Source of the DNA: Prosopocoilus inquinatus
Lineage: Eukaryota > Arthropoda > Insecta > Coleoptera > Lucanidae
Direction of reading: 5' to 3'
Length of the DNA: 64,000 nucleotides
Assembly: GCA_036172665.1 (NCBI GenBank)
Contig: CM069875.1
Span: 10,558,001-10,622,000 of the forward strand
The first letter of the stretch is position 1. Every line of letters starts with the position of its first letter. Positions 21,141 to 33,260 of the stretch are shown here, piece after piece. The translations under genes and the position numbers were made by a program. The notes under the pieces are model-generated. The model worked only from the letters and a program-made list of their open reading frames with translations. It did no database searches and was not told the DNA's origin.

Positions 21141-22908
21141 GATTCGGTGCGCATGCTGCTTAACAGTTCTTTTACAACTGTAAAATTAATATCAGACATG
21201 ACTAGTATACAGGGTGTAATCAAATTAGTTTCACATATTAATACCGCAAGTTTCACATCATGTAAGAGAATTAATGCTGCAACTACCAAAGGTCTAGCTC
21301 AAAAATAAAAAAATTACATAGTGGAGGAGTATTGACTCTTTTGTTTGAGAACTTTTGGTCGGTTGTGCACAAAAACGTTATAAAACAAAATTCCAGCAAA
21401 ATTCAAGGTCAATTGCTTGATCGCATTTCAAAAGCTTTATGGGAACACAATAAAATAGAATCACCGACCGATTAAAGACGATAGTTCAAATTCACAACCT
21501 CTCGGTCGCGGCCCGTGTGTGCATTATGATTAAAGAAGAACAATTTAAATCTGCCTGCATAGATCAGAATTAAATCTACTGCATTAGATAATCGACAATA
21601 ATTACATCTCGATATCCTGGTCTTTGTAAACCAATAATAAACATGATTTACAGTGCTAATTTCCTGTATTAAAATGATTAAAAAAAATTATTAGTCGCTT
21701 TGATTGATTGTCGCTTTGTTAATTATTTCCACTAACGAATAAGTGTAAACAGCCGGAATTTTACTCCTAATGTATATTTCCTAATTAATAAATAAATCTG
21801 GTGTATTCCTTTTTAATGGCTCGTAAAAGAATCTAAATTGTGAATGTCTAAGTTTCTTTTTATCAGGGAGTTGCCGTGCCCGAGACTAAACATTATTGTG
21901 ATAACATTTTTTTCTCTCTTGCTGTGGCCTGGGAAATAAACCGTGCGGAATGTAATTCTACCTACGCAAAAGAGTCGTTTAGAAAGGACACGTCATGTGG
22001 CAGCAGTCACTGGGTTAATTTTGACGTAATTTTGAGATAAGATTCAGGCTGTATGACCCCCTCGGTGAATGGAAATTAATTTATGTTTGATGCTTACTCT
22101 TCAAGTATGCACGGGATTCGCTAGCCCTTTTTGACTATCTTGTGGTTCATTCATTTTTCTGTAACTAGTTGAAAGTCCGTTTATTTTAATTTCTTAAACT
22201 TCCTCAAAGAAAATTATTTCTACTGTGTTTAATAACCGGGTGATGGTGGAGTGAATCCAAAAAAGAACGAAAGAACCAGACCCGAGAGCAACTTCAAAAA
22301 TCCTGCTGCGGAGTCCTCAGACAGATAGGGAACCATTTCCTTCATGTATCAGATACCATCTACTCCCCGCATAAATCGTGGTGATATTTGATATTCGTTG
22401 TACCGTTTCATTTCCTTCGATATACTTTAGTTTTTATCCCTGACTTTATTTTACGTGTAATTAAAAAAAGACAAAGAAATAACTATATACAGTTTCTTAA
22501 ACCTGGAAGAACTCATAAGCCTCTGGCCTTGTAACGATTTCATTCAGTGTCCTAGTTCAAAGACACTTGGTGGCAGCGAAAATACCTTGAATTCACCGGT
22601 AATAAATCGGCCCTCTACAGTAAACGGTGTTGTAACGCAGGTTAATTTCCCCCAGACGAAAAATAAGGTCCAGGAAAGAAAGCCCGGTCTACATAAGTTT
22701 CTTCGTTTAGGAGTTCGATGACGCTTTATTGTTTTGGTTCCACAAAATAATAAAAGCGATAACTGCATTCAATAACCATTTTCCGAAATGCAGAAAGAAA
22801 AGATATTCTTAAGGTCATAGCCAGTGAGCGGCGGAAATGAGGTTTTTGATGACGAATACAGGCGATTTGCATTGCCCGAGACCTTATAAATCGTTGAATG
22901 AATGTATA
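21141..22908. other. Intergenic, no gene recognised
   Basis: Base composition becomes less extreme around 22230-22900, but the minus-strand frames there (about 65-75 codons) carry no motif that I know. TATACAGGGTGTAATC at 21192-21207 and following bases resemble 25330-25370 inverted, a shared repeat fragment. Confidence 0.4.
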
Positions 22909-23494
22909 TACTGGGTGTCCCATAACCTACGAAGGAGATTAAAATGGTAGCTAGGGAAGATCAAATTAAAACATTTTTCTTAATAAATTTTTGGGAAAAA
23001 AGCAAAACTAAAAAGTTACAAGAGTTTAAAGTGAAATTAATTAACTAGCAAAAGTTACTCCCTGTAGTAATGTTTTACGTTTTTTTTTAAAATTTGAGGC
23101 ATTTGTGAGTTAATTGAACACTGCTTTAAAATAAACAACTATTTAAAAAAATGTAGTCGCGATAAAGTTTCGGCTATTTCATTTTTTCTTTTAATGCTCA
23201 AAAACGGGTTTTAATGTCGTTGTGCACCGCCTACTAATTAAAAACAAAACTAGGAAACAGATTAACATTTATGAATGGTGGTTTTGATAAATTTAAATAA
23301 TAAAGTTGCATTTTGTGAAATAATTTTGATTAATTAAGAAGCTACAGGTGTAAATGAAAGAAGAAATTAAAAAAGTTACACTGCCGTAACTTTCTTATTA
23401 TTCGGTTTCGGTCAAAAACGAATTAAGAAAAAAGCTTTATTTTGATCTCCTACAGCCCTTTCAATCTCCTCCGTACGTTGTGAGACACCCAGTA
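22909..23494 (+). mobile_element. TA-flanked MITE, CCTACGGAGGAGATT family, copy B
   Basis: Left end TACTGGGTGTCCCATAACC then TACGAAGGAGATT; right end AATCTCCTCCGTACGTTG then TGAGACACCCAGTA; TA on both sides. It aligns along nearly its whole length with 8161-8767, with small deletions. It is non-coding. Confidence 0.75.
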
Positions 23495-23822
23495 TAATAT
23501 AAAATAAATTTACTTACAAGATTCCATAAAAATAATTTTAATATAATGGTTACGGTTTGAATAACCTCAGGTCATCCGCTCCTTGGTCATAGCACACCAT
23601 AGCGCGGCGGACGGAGGAGCGGCGCGGCGCCGCAAAGATTCCAACGCACACTGGAAGCGAAACTTCGCCGGGGCTATAAAAGAGGCCGTAAATAAACACA
23701 ATTTAACATCATGAAGATTCCGAATTTCTGAACCCTTTTGCTGGCATAACCAGCTCGTATTACGACAATTTCAGTTGCGTTAATAATTTTTGTAAATGCA
23801 CTGTGACCTGAATAATAAAAAA

Positions 23823-24775
23823 ATGACCGATGAGAAGCTAGCAATAAAATTCCAGCAATAAAATTATGAAATTTCAAAACGCTGCCACCGCCAAAATAAC
23901 GATCACAGATCAATAATATTTAATCTATTACAAAGAGTATAATGTGTAGATTCCCCTCATATGAAGAAACTGAAAAGATATTTGATATTAAGTTAACTAT
24001 GACTATTTAAATCAGCATAAGTCATTATTCATATATCGCACCAAAACAATTGCTTTCATTTGGTCTAAATACATTATTGATTTTAAATTGCCGTTTCATA
24101 ACTTTAATCGTGTGTATTGGATCACAAACTAGTTGACTTTCATGTACACTCGTCTGTTTAGTCGAATGCCTACTCATTCAATTTCATACAAATAAGAATG
24201 AAGTTGCTTAATTAGTGGAATTCGGCGATTAATACGAAATGAAAGTATAGTCATAGTTAAAATTGATTATGATAATTAGACCTGGGGTTATATGCAATTG
24301 CATATTTGATTCTATTACGTACTTCGGCAAAATTTTACCTTTTCAGGACATGTCAAATAATTTAGAATTAAATTAAGTAATTAAAACAATGCATATTTTG
24401 CATATTTTAAGCATCCTGAACATATATGAATAAACAACCGATGAGAAGTTAGCAATAAAATTCCAGCAATAAAAGTATGAAATTTCAAAACGCTGCCACC
24501 GCTAAAATAACGATCACAGATCAATAATATTTAATCTATTACAAAGAGTATAATGTGTAGAGATTCCCCTCATATGAAGAAACTGAAAAGATATTTGATA
24601 TTAAGTTAACTATGACTATTTAAATCAGCATAAGTCATTATTCATATATCGCACCAAAACAATTGCTTTCATTGAAAATGTTTACGTAGTCATAAAGTAA
24701 ACATCCATAACTATTTAATAATGCCTTTAGAAAGTTTTATCCGGTTGATTTAAAGTAATTAGAAATTAATTAAAA
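23823..24775. repeat. One and a half tandem units of the 19.3-kb repeat
   Basis: The part 23823-24057 equals the last third of a unit (CGATGAGAAGCTAGCAATAA...) and joins directly at TTGCTTTCATTTGGTCTAAA to a full unit, 24058-24775. The period is about 610 bp. The join differs from the sequence after the same point in the single copy at 19921, so it is a genuine tandem junction. Confidence 0.75.
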
Positions 24776-24927
24776 TGTGTTTTTGTCTGAGTTTTGTAAA
24801 AATCTTTTAATAACAAGAATTTTTATAAAATGCATTTTCTGGCCCAGAACATGCATCTTATGATTAGGATTAGGATCTAATTCCTTTTATTAAAAGATTT
24901 TTACAAAACTCACTCAGAAACACCTTT
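24776..24927. mobile_element. Small MITE with ~40-bp TIRs
   Basis: Left GTCTGAGTTTTGTAAAAATC then TTTTAATAA; right TTATTAAAAGATTTTTAC then AAAACTCACTCAGAAACACC. The right half with its flank recurs inverted at 54068-54188. Confidence 0.5.
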
Positions 24928-25539
24928 TATAATAAACAAATAAACCAGAATTAATGTTTTCAAATACACACACGGTTTTCAAATGTTTTGTTCTTGAAAC
25001 ACAACCATCAATTTAACATCGTTTAAGTTTCGCTAGCAATGTGCGTAGATAGCTTCGCGGTGCCGCGCCGCCCCTCCGTTCGCCGCGCTGTAGTGTGCTA
25101 CAACCTTTATAGAATTACATAAGCGAAGATTTTAAACCAGTGCCCTTCAGTTCGATGACACTTTATTGATTTACGACGTTTTATGATGTGCTTGTAGAAA
25201 CTGATACACGGCCGGTCAGAGGTTTTCAAACAAAAAGTTTGCGGGCTGTGGGGGGTTTTAATTTCTTTAATTTTTCACCCATAAAATTCATATTTGCAGA
25301 AATCACTTTCTTATGTGATTAAGAACTTACAGTTTTAATATGTGAAACTTATTTGATTACATGCTTATGTGTATCCCTCTCATTCATAGCCAACTCTGAA
25401 CAAAAATTCTGTGGCTCGCGTGTTATAACATAAGCATTGTACAAACAAATATCAGTATTCTGAAATGAGACTTTGCTACAGTAACGAGCTCAAGTTTAAC
25501 AAATACTATGCTGAAACGAATTCATCTAGTATTGATTTA

Positions 25540-27480
25540 AAAAAAAAGGTTAAAAAAGAAAACGGAGTTTGTTAGTTATTTTGAAGATTCAGCAAATGCA
25601 TTTTGCAGTGTTGCTTAAACAAAATTATAGACTCTAGCCAGGTGATTTGGAAGAACATTTATGACTTTAGAAATTTGATAAGAATATCCCTTTTCTTAAA
25701 CAGAAGTAGAATGAATTGGAGGTGGTAACGTACCTTTACATAATAAATAATTTTGTGATAAAAGCATGCACAATGCAAGAGCCTGCAATTTCCTATATTT
25801 AACAAATTAATTGCGACGATTTATTACTAACAGAAGTGCGACGTTTCAAACCAAAAATTAATCTAAGGCTTGAATTTTGAAGTTTTTGTATTTTCCTAAT
25901 GCTTTCAAGAAAACTAAACCGAACTTAAAAACCGTTTCACAATAATTGAATACTGATAAATGTTATGATATGTTGGTACATATCACAAAGCAAAGTTCAT
26001 ATCTTTTTAGTGAAAAATTTCCTCTTTGAATAGACAAATTTCAATGCCTCATAGGCTTTCTGGGTACATTTATTAATATGTTCTGTAAATTTCAACTGGC
26101 TATCTAAAATAACTTCTACATTTTTGACAGATTCCTTGAAAGTCAGCTTTTGATCATTAACGTAAATATTCAATACATTAGAGACTAAAGTTATTGTTCT
26201 TAGTTTTTTAAGACCAAACAGAATTACCCCCGATTTAGAAGGAGCAACTGTAATCCTCTCTAAAACCAGACTTCTCCTGGGGTAATATGTTATTAAGAAT
26301 TAAATATTCTCTTAATTGTTCATCTACAAGTTTTTCAAAAATTTTTGAGGGCACCGGTTAAGATACTAGTTGGTCGTAAGTCATCATTATATATGGGATA
26401 ACTTTTCTTAGGGTGGGGTATGGCCATGGGGTGTTTCCAGCGTGACGTGGAAGTATCCTTCTTCTATACAAACCTTTAATAAGGCAGAATGTGATGGCAA
26501 CACAGTTCAATGAATCTTTTATTTAAACCATCTATACCGGATGCTTTTGTCTTACTAGAGAGTATTTTCTCGAGCACACAATTTTCGCTTTAGGTTTAAC
26601 ATTTCTATGATTTTGTCAGCGTGATTAGTTTGTTTTTAGACATTTTTTAGTGCTTTTAAGTTGGTAGCGTACTGAAGATGGCAGCTTAGCTGCCGAAATA
26701 CGTATCTACGGATATAAAAATTATTGTGAGCGGAGGTTAATATCAATTAAAAATTTAATAAATTAAGATCCAGAGAAGCATTTCTTGAAATTGAGTTGAT
26801 AAAATAATCATTAATAGATATAACAATTTTTAGATGATTTGGAATAAAAAATTCTTTTTTTCTGTGAATAAAATGATTTTAAAGTTTTCCAAGTGTTGTT
26901 TTTATTGTTCTTTACTTAGCTTTCAATGAATGCCTTTTTTTTGGCTATAGCGTTTAAAGTAAAATTTATAAGTGTTTTGTTAATTTAATTAGAGCTCTAA
27001 CTCTCAGATTTTGCATTACTTTAATAGTGTCGGTCAGCCATGGCGCTGGGGGTTTAGTAAACTTACGTTAATTTAATGGAGCATAAGAATCAATAAATCA
27101 ATTAAATTGTTATTAAAAAAAAATTATCACCAATATCTTTGATGTCGTATATTTAATAAAATGGTGGACTCAGGTCTTGTTGAAAATCATCATAATTTAA
27201 ATATTTAAGATTACGAAAACTTTTGACTTGTTTCTTGTTTTATTTATTTTTTACTTCACCTTTCCAATTGACTAAAAAAGTGTTTCATATTGTTGTTTCT
27301 CTTTAGTAGTTTTTTCAAACTTCCTCGTAGGAAGTATTTTATCTTTAAAAATATTAGTTTCACATTTCACTTTTTCCTTATTAATAAATTATTGATCTAT
27401 TTTTATATAGCATGCTTTTTTTGTTTTCAATTATAAATTTGTACGTGTTTTCGGTATAATTCACCAACAAGCCATTATGT
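25540..27480 (-). pseudogene. Degenerate LINE with internal deletion
   Basis: Read on the minus strand, 27480-26860 translates in pieces resembling the linker between endonuclease and RT of CR1/Jockey-type LINEs (FRNLKYLNYDDFQQDLS, TPSAMADRHY in place of APWLTD, NNTWKTLK). After an interruption with a hammerhead motif, RT pieces follow (ASGIDGLNKRFIELC, LRPTSILT region). The catalytic middle is missing: the frame jumps near 26270 to APSKSGVILFGLKKLRTITL and the thumb (VKNVEVILDSQLKFTEHINK). Frameshifts and stops are frequent. It is the same broad family as the LINE at 15.8 kb. Confidence 0.65.
26668..26710 (+). ncRNA. Hammerhead-ribozyme-like motif
   Basis: The order is CGTA (stem I), CTGAAGA, T, GGCAGC-TTA-GCTGCC (perfect 6-bp stem II), GAA, ATACGTAT (three-pair stem III with a two-base loop), C (cleavage position), TACG (stem I return). 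Stem I pairs CGUA with UACG. The only departure from a textbook type I hammerhead is one extra U after CUGAAGA. A relative at 42881-42922 keeps stem I by compensatory change. Such small hammerheads are known from Penelope-like elements. Self-cleavage is inferred. Confidence 0.6.
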
Positions 27481-28021
27481 GATGAAATATCTAGTAAAAA
27501 AATAAATGTGTAAATAAAAATAAATAAAAAGGAGTAGGTATCCAGAAAAACGAAATATTATAAAATATCAAAATCATTTATTGTGTTCAGCATGAGCCGA
27601 AACACTGAAATGTTCAGTTCAGTTCAGTTCTTTCAGATTTTGAAGGTCCAGATAAACTAATTTCAATTTTCTAAAAAAACAGAAAAAAATATTTAAATTG
27701 CTAACTTAAAAAAATCTGCGGAAGCAAAGTGAATCATGCTATAATTTTAAAGTCAACAAGTTAATTTTCTTGAAAAAAAAAACATTGGAAGTCAGAACAT
27801 GTCTCGTAATTATTTTATAATTACGAATAATAATACCTTAAAAAATATTTTTAATCACAGTAAAATTACTCAAGGTACTAAAAAATGTAATAATTTCCAC
27901 TTTATTAAGGTCGCTATAAACAAGTAACGTTACTCGCTTGAAAACACGTTTACATAAGGTATAATTTAATGATTGCAAAAAGTTTGAAAAGGTTATTTCT
28001 AGGCTGATTCTAAGGAAGAAA
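27481..28021. other. AT-rich intergenic, nothing recognised
   Basis: Short frames only. A GTTCAGTTCAGTTCAGTTC run at 27615-27630 is a minor simple repeat. Confidence 0.4.
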
Positions 28022-28719
28022 GTTATAAATAGGCTTAGGATAATTATGCATTTGCTTATTTGCATATGCATATTTTGATCATTTTTATAAATAAGTGCAT
28101 ATTTTAATTCATTAGGGTGTTAATGCATAATTTGCTGTATTACTTGTTTTACTTGCAAATTTGCCCTTATTTCTCCTTGCTAAGTTCAAGCCGACACGTT
28201 ATAGCAGAAAATCTGGACAATCAGTGTTCTAAAATCAGAATACTTGGAAAACATAAGAGGTTTATCAGGGTGTGGATGTCGGAACCTTTGACGTTTGAAT
28301 CTTCAATCTAACCACAGCGCATTCTTCTACGAGTGGATTCTTAAATGGCGCGAACAATTTAAATTTAAATTTTTGTTGCACGCATCTTATCACCGCTACG
28401 ATAAACATCAGAAGAGAACGCCCTACACCTACGTTTCGAGTTTTGTTCAGATGGGCTCACAAATGAGGCCCCTGGAATTTTTTAAAGATCGAAAAGTATG
28501 CGTTTTTGCATTTTTTTTTGTTTTTAACAGAAATATAAATAGGAGTATGTGTTATATAAAAAATGTTATTTATTCTAGAAAAGTTAATTATTAGTCCATA
28601 TTTAATATGCACCAAAATCATCAAAAATAAGCACATTTTTGATGATATTGGTGCATATTTGCATACATATATTTAAGTTTTTTAATGCATCATTATCCTA
28701 AGCTTAGCTATAAACATAT
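28022..28719. mobile_element. TIR element with subterminal GCATAT repeats
   Basis: The left end reads TTATAAATAGGCTTAGGATA then ATTATGCATTTG. The right end, reverse-complemented, reads TTATAGCTAAGCTTAGGATA then ATGATGCATT. Several ATTTGCATATGCATATTT-like motifs lie just inside both ends. The same left end occurs at about 9233-9262. Two overlapping frames inside (28117-28311 and 28295-28594, + strand) could be broken coding sequence but show no motif that I recognise. Confidence 0.55.
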
Positions 28720-29612
28720 AACCTAATAGGAGAATAGGATAATATGGTGTTGCGGAAGACAAATTTAGCGTACGACTCGATCATTGATGTCTTAATATAT
28801 CTAGATGGAGTATGCGCTATACTTTACATTGTGATCAAGCGTGCCGTCTAGCTTCCACTCTTTTTCCTCTGAAACTAGCGCGAAATTTAAAATATGTTAA
28901 GTAAGAATGCATTCAAAGCATAGACATTCGCATGTTGCATCGTTTTTCTTCAGGAGTGAATTCTTAGTTTCTATATTTTTAAGGAAAAGTTATTGCGAAG
29001 ATAAATAAAACAATCGTTTTCAGAAGATCTCCTTCATTCAAGGGACATTACTTAAATACTACTTGTTCCTGAATAAAATAACTGTTTAACTATTTTTGCT
29101 TACAAACAGAGGGCAGTGATAATTACTTTAAGATTCGTTGAGAAAAACAGTTCACTACAACAACATGCAGTAAAGCGAAGGCAACTGACAGTAGGTAATG
29201 CTTCACAAATCATCATGTTCAGGGTAAATTGCAGTACAAGCAGAAAGTTAAACGGACACCGGTATGAATGTCACCCGCAAATTCAACATGGCTGAATATA
29301 TTCCATTTAGATACAATAGAAGTCAATGGACTCGATTCGTACGACTATAATCAAAATTGTAGGTCCGACAGATTTGCATTTGAGTAATTATTGAGGTCTG
29401 TAAAGTTAAAAAAACAGTGATTTTTTAACTTATTTATTGATTTAAACTAATTTAAATCCTGTACTAAGAAAAGTAATTTCTAAAAAATTAATAAAATCTT
29501 GTAATATTAAAATATACCATGAGTTTGTTTTTATTTGTTTACTTAGAAACTGTGTATACTTTTATAAAGAACACGTCAACGCATATTGTATGTGTATTTG
29601 GTAAGGTAGAGC
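28720..29612. other. Intergenic, nothing recognised
   Basis: No open frame of note, terminal repeats or RNA gene could be supported. Confidence 0.4.
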
Positions 29613-29798
29613 CAGGGCTGTACCTAAAGGAGCGCCAAGGGAGGCTGAGCCTGCCCTGGAAAGTTTTAAACCTGCCCTGCGACGGCCCAACCCGACATGA
29701 AAATATTTAAAAAAAACGTAAAAGCATGGAAAAAAATATAGAGCCTGCCCTGTACTACGATAAGCCTCCCTTGAATATTTAGTCTGGCTACGGTTCTG
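29613..29798. mobile_element. hAT-type MITE with 8-bp flanking repeats
   Basis: The ends read CAGGGCTGTACCTAAAG and, reverse-complemented from the right, CAGAACCGTAGCCAGAC, a CAG-starting TIR style common in hAT elements. The flanks ggtagagc (29605-29612) and ggtagaaa (29799-29806) agree at 6 of 8 positions. Inside, GGGAGGCTGAGCCTGCCCTG and an inverted counterpart occur. It is non-coding; frames over it are incidental. Confidence 0.5.
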
Positions 29799-30324
29799 GG
29801 TAGAAATTGCAGTAAAAAAATACATTGATATTTTTTTTTCATAAAAGCATACATACACAATTGCTATGTATACAAATAAAAAGAAAACTCATGGTAGTAG
29901 CAGTATTTATAAATTGTTGCTCCATTTTTTTTTAATTCAGTTACAAGTTTGTAATAATTTTTTTTATGTCAGTAGTTTCATGAAAGTGTTGTTAATTATA
30001 CAACAAAAACACGTAACACATTAACATTATCGTCGCAGTTTGTAAGTTTTTTAATGACTTGTTTATAAATGGGCTTGAAATTGTTACGTTAAATACTCTC
30101 GAAAAGTGTAGAAGTGGACATGCAAATTTACAACTAAAGTTGTACACAGCTGTGAAGATTTTTTTCTATAAATTGTGACTGAAGCGATTTTATTCTGGAT
30201 CTACACGGAGGTCGCAGTCTGGCAAACCTTGTACGTAAATGATCGGACAAATGTTCGAACAACTATTTTGGCAAAAATGTAGGTCAACGTGTAGATCCGT
30301 AGTTAGGTGCAAATTGTAACATGT
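29799..30324. other. AT-rich intergenic, nothing recognised
   Basis: No gene or repeat supported between the MITE and the LINE tail. Confidence 0.4.
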
Positions 30325-33205
30325 TAATAATAATAATAATAATAATAATCCATTTATTTCCTGAACTCACATACAATGGCGAATAGGACACGTCATTAAA
30401 AATACATAAAACAAAAGAAGTACACAAGTACAGCGTCAAAAAAGCTTATACTAACTTAGATTATGCGTTTGAGGTGAACACAAAGTATTCATTAAGAGTG
30501 TAGAAACACTGCGAAAGAAGAAATATTTTGAGATTTTTACGAAAAATACTTCTACTAGTATTAGATTTAATATACATAGCTAAGTTGTTGAATATCCGAA
30601 ATAGAGGCAGGTGATAACATTGACGTCTTACATCTAAGAAAAGGAATGTGAAAATCATTCTTATATCGGGTATCAATATTATGTATATTTTTGTTGAGTG
30701 GAAACTGATTCTTGTTATGAAACACGTAAGAGCACAATTCATAAATATAGATACAAGTTAAAGTAGGTATCTTATATTTCGAAAAAAATCTCTCTGCAGG
30801 AATGCGAGGGCGCTACACCAGCAATAATTCTTACAATTTTCTTTTGTGCCATGAACACGTCGGCAGCCGACCCACCCCAGAAACTCCGTAAGTAAGTCGA
30901 GAAGCAGTTAAGGCGTGATAAATCAAGATCAATTGATATTCAGAAAGCACCGTACGTAGGTTTCTAAAAGCGAAGGAATAGGAATTAAGCTTGGTAATCA
31001 CTGCAAAACAATGATTTTTCCAACTTAGGCAATCCTCAAGATGTAAGCCCAAAAATTTACCAGCTTCATCACATGTTCTATCAACATCATTGGGAGTGAG
31101 TTTAAGAGGTGGACATAGCTTTTGTCTATTATGATATCTTATAAGTTTAGTTTTACTTAAGTTTAAATGTAACGAGTTAGTAATTAGCCAACTGTTCAGA
31201 TTAGTCAATACCTGTTCAGTTTTATTATACAAGTTATCATTTACTCTGTCCGAAACAATGACAGTCGTGTCATCAGCGTATAGGGTCAAGTGTGTATCTG
31301 GTAAAGTTACATCATTCATATAAAGAATAAATAAAACTAAGCCCAAAATTGAACCCTGGGGTACCCCAATATTGGAGAATACAATTTTTGATGAAGAATA
31401 ATTTAACGAGCCTTTACTGAAGTTAGAAATGCAAACATATTGACCTCTATTTTTTAAAAAGGACGAAATCCAATCTAAGGCGACACCTCTTACACCACAC
31501 GAGGACAGTTTGTCTAACATAAGATTGTGACAGACGCAATCAAATGCCCTGCTGATATCACATAATATCGCAAGGGGACGTTCGCCCGCATCAAGACAGT
31601 CAATAACACGTTCATAAAACGCATGCATAGCAGTGGTAGTAGAACGCCCGGAACGAAAACCGTGCTGGTTGTTGTTTATGATATTCTTGTTCAAGAAGTC
31701 AAGTAATCTAGACAGAAAACAATATTCGAAGGTTTTTGCGAATCCAGAAGTTATAGTAATCGGCCGGTAATTTTCGACATTTTGTCGACCCTGTTTCTTA
31801 TATTCGGGAATTATCTTACCAAGCTTTAAGGCCTCTGGAAACAGATCCTCCTCAAAAGAAAGATTTATTAGAAATGCAAGTGGTTCAGCAAGAGAAGAAG
31901 CTACTTTTTTTATGACAAAGATTGGGATATCATCGGGACCTGATGAACATTTATTCTTTAATTTATGGGTAATAATGTTTGTGATATCATTGTCAGTAAA
32001 AGGTTGTAGATATAGAGACGAAGGATGGTTAGATAATATATGGGGTGTTGTGTTATGTTTTGTAATATTAGAAGTACCAGTACCATTCTTAACTGGATTT
32101 TCATTAAAGAACTGGTTAAAGATTTCAGCCACTGCACCAGGATCCCTGTAAATTTCATTTTTCCATTGCAGATTTATATTTGCTGGCCTTTTGTTACTAT
32201 TAGTTAAATCAGAAACTACATTCCACAACGCCTTGTTGGTATTGTCAGAGTCAATTATTTTCTATTTATAAAAATGACCTTTTACATTTTTCAGCAACTG
32301 GAAATGAGATTTTTTAGCATAATTGTAATAAGGTAGCAATTCGGGATATTGGTTTTTTAAATGATACAAATCTTTTAATTTAGTACTCGAAGTTCTGACG
32401 TCCTGATTGACCCAGCTTTTAGTGCCATTTCTCTTGATCTTACGTACGAGCAGTGGAAAGAAATTATTAAAATGTAATTTGAAAATTTCAAAAAAGCGGT
32501 TATAAGCTTCATTCGAATTATTACTATTAAAAACGCTGTTCCAATTGACGTTACTTAAGTGGTTGTTAAATTCGTTAATTTTTTCCTCTGTGAATTTTCT
32601 TTTAAAACAGGATTTAGCTTCCAAAGAATTATCAGGATCTACGTTAAATTGAATAAAAACTGATCTGTGATCAGAAATAACATTATCAGTCACAATGAAT
32701 CTGGAATCAATATGATTGGAAAACACATGATCTATAATTGTGGAGCTAGAGTCAGTTACTCGGGTAGGCCATGTCCCAACCGTATTCATATTAAAGGAAG
32801 AGAATAAATTACATAAAATGTTAAAATCTTTCGCATTGCTAAGGGAGTCAACATTTAAATCACCGCATAAAGTTAAGTTCACATTAGGCTTATACAAATA
32901 CTCCAAGACGGTACAAATTTGATTACCGAAAAGATTTAGGTCACCTGAAGGAAATCTATAACATGTTAAAATTACATTAGTACGATTAGTAACATTACAA
33001 TTCCATGATAATGCACAAATTTCACAATGTTGCTCTAAAAAATAACTCGATAAATCGATGCTCCTTGTATTAATATTTTTACAAGCATAGATTGCAGCTC
33101 CACCAGCTTTTTTTACAGTTCTACAGTATGAGCTTGATAAGTTGAAGTCATTAAATTTTAATGCACATAAAAAGTCAAGATTTTTCCAAGTTTCAGTTGT
33201 CCCTC
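30325..33205 (-). mobile_element. LINE (CR1/Jockey superfamily), 5'-truncated, (TAA)n tail
   Basis: On the minus strand the element begins mid-endonuclease at about 33205, runs through endonuclease and reverse transcriptase, and ends in a microsatellite (30325-30349, TAA repeats on the + strand). 5' truncation and a microsatellite tail are the normal outcome of target-primed reverse transcription. It is the best preserved LINE in the window. Confidence 0.85.
30580..33205 (-). pseudogene. LINE endonuclease-reverse transcriptase pseudogene
   Basis: The frame opens with TETWKNLDFLC (endonuclease motif), then LTLCGDLNVDS (GDLN catalytic motif) and TIIDHVFSNH ... VISDHRSVFIQ (SDH catalytic motif). 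A single TAG near 32262 separates this from the RT. RT motifs are KLGKIIPEYKKQGRQNVENY, GFRSGRSTTTAMHAF, ILCDISRAFDCVCH (motif A), GVPQGSILGLVLFILYMNDV (motif B) and LTLYADDTTVIV (motif C, YADD intact). Near 30880 a one-base change shifts the frame, and a second indel in a T-run near 30785 shifts it again. The tail continues to a stop near 30585. All catalytic residues that I can see are intact, so inactivation is by one stop, two indels and 5' loss. Confidence 0.9.
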
Positions 33206-33260
33206 AATTGTAGTTTTTCCCTGTGTATATGTACATGTTCAGTATCACGGTAATGTTTTT

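Larger units (their letters stand above)
23576..25115. mobile_element. Composite with GC-rich ~90-bp inverted ends
   Basis: The left end (23576-23670) carries TAGCACACCATAGCGCGGCG, then GACGGAGGAGCGGCGCGGCG. The right end (about 25018-25110), reverse-complemented, carries TAGCACACTACAGCGCGGCG, then AACGGAGGGGCGGCGCGGCA. Outside these ends composition drops back to AT-rich. Inside lie one and a half tandem units of the repeat also found at 19296-20023, followed by a small MITE (24776-24927). This looks like one large non-autonomous element with a satellite-like interior. No coding sequence was found. Confidence 0.6.
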
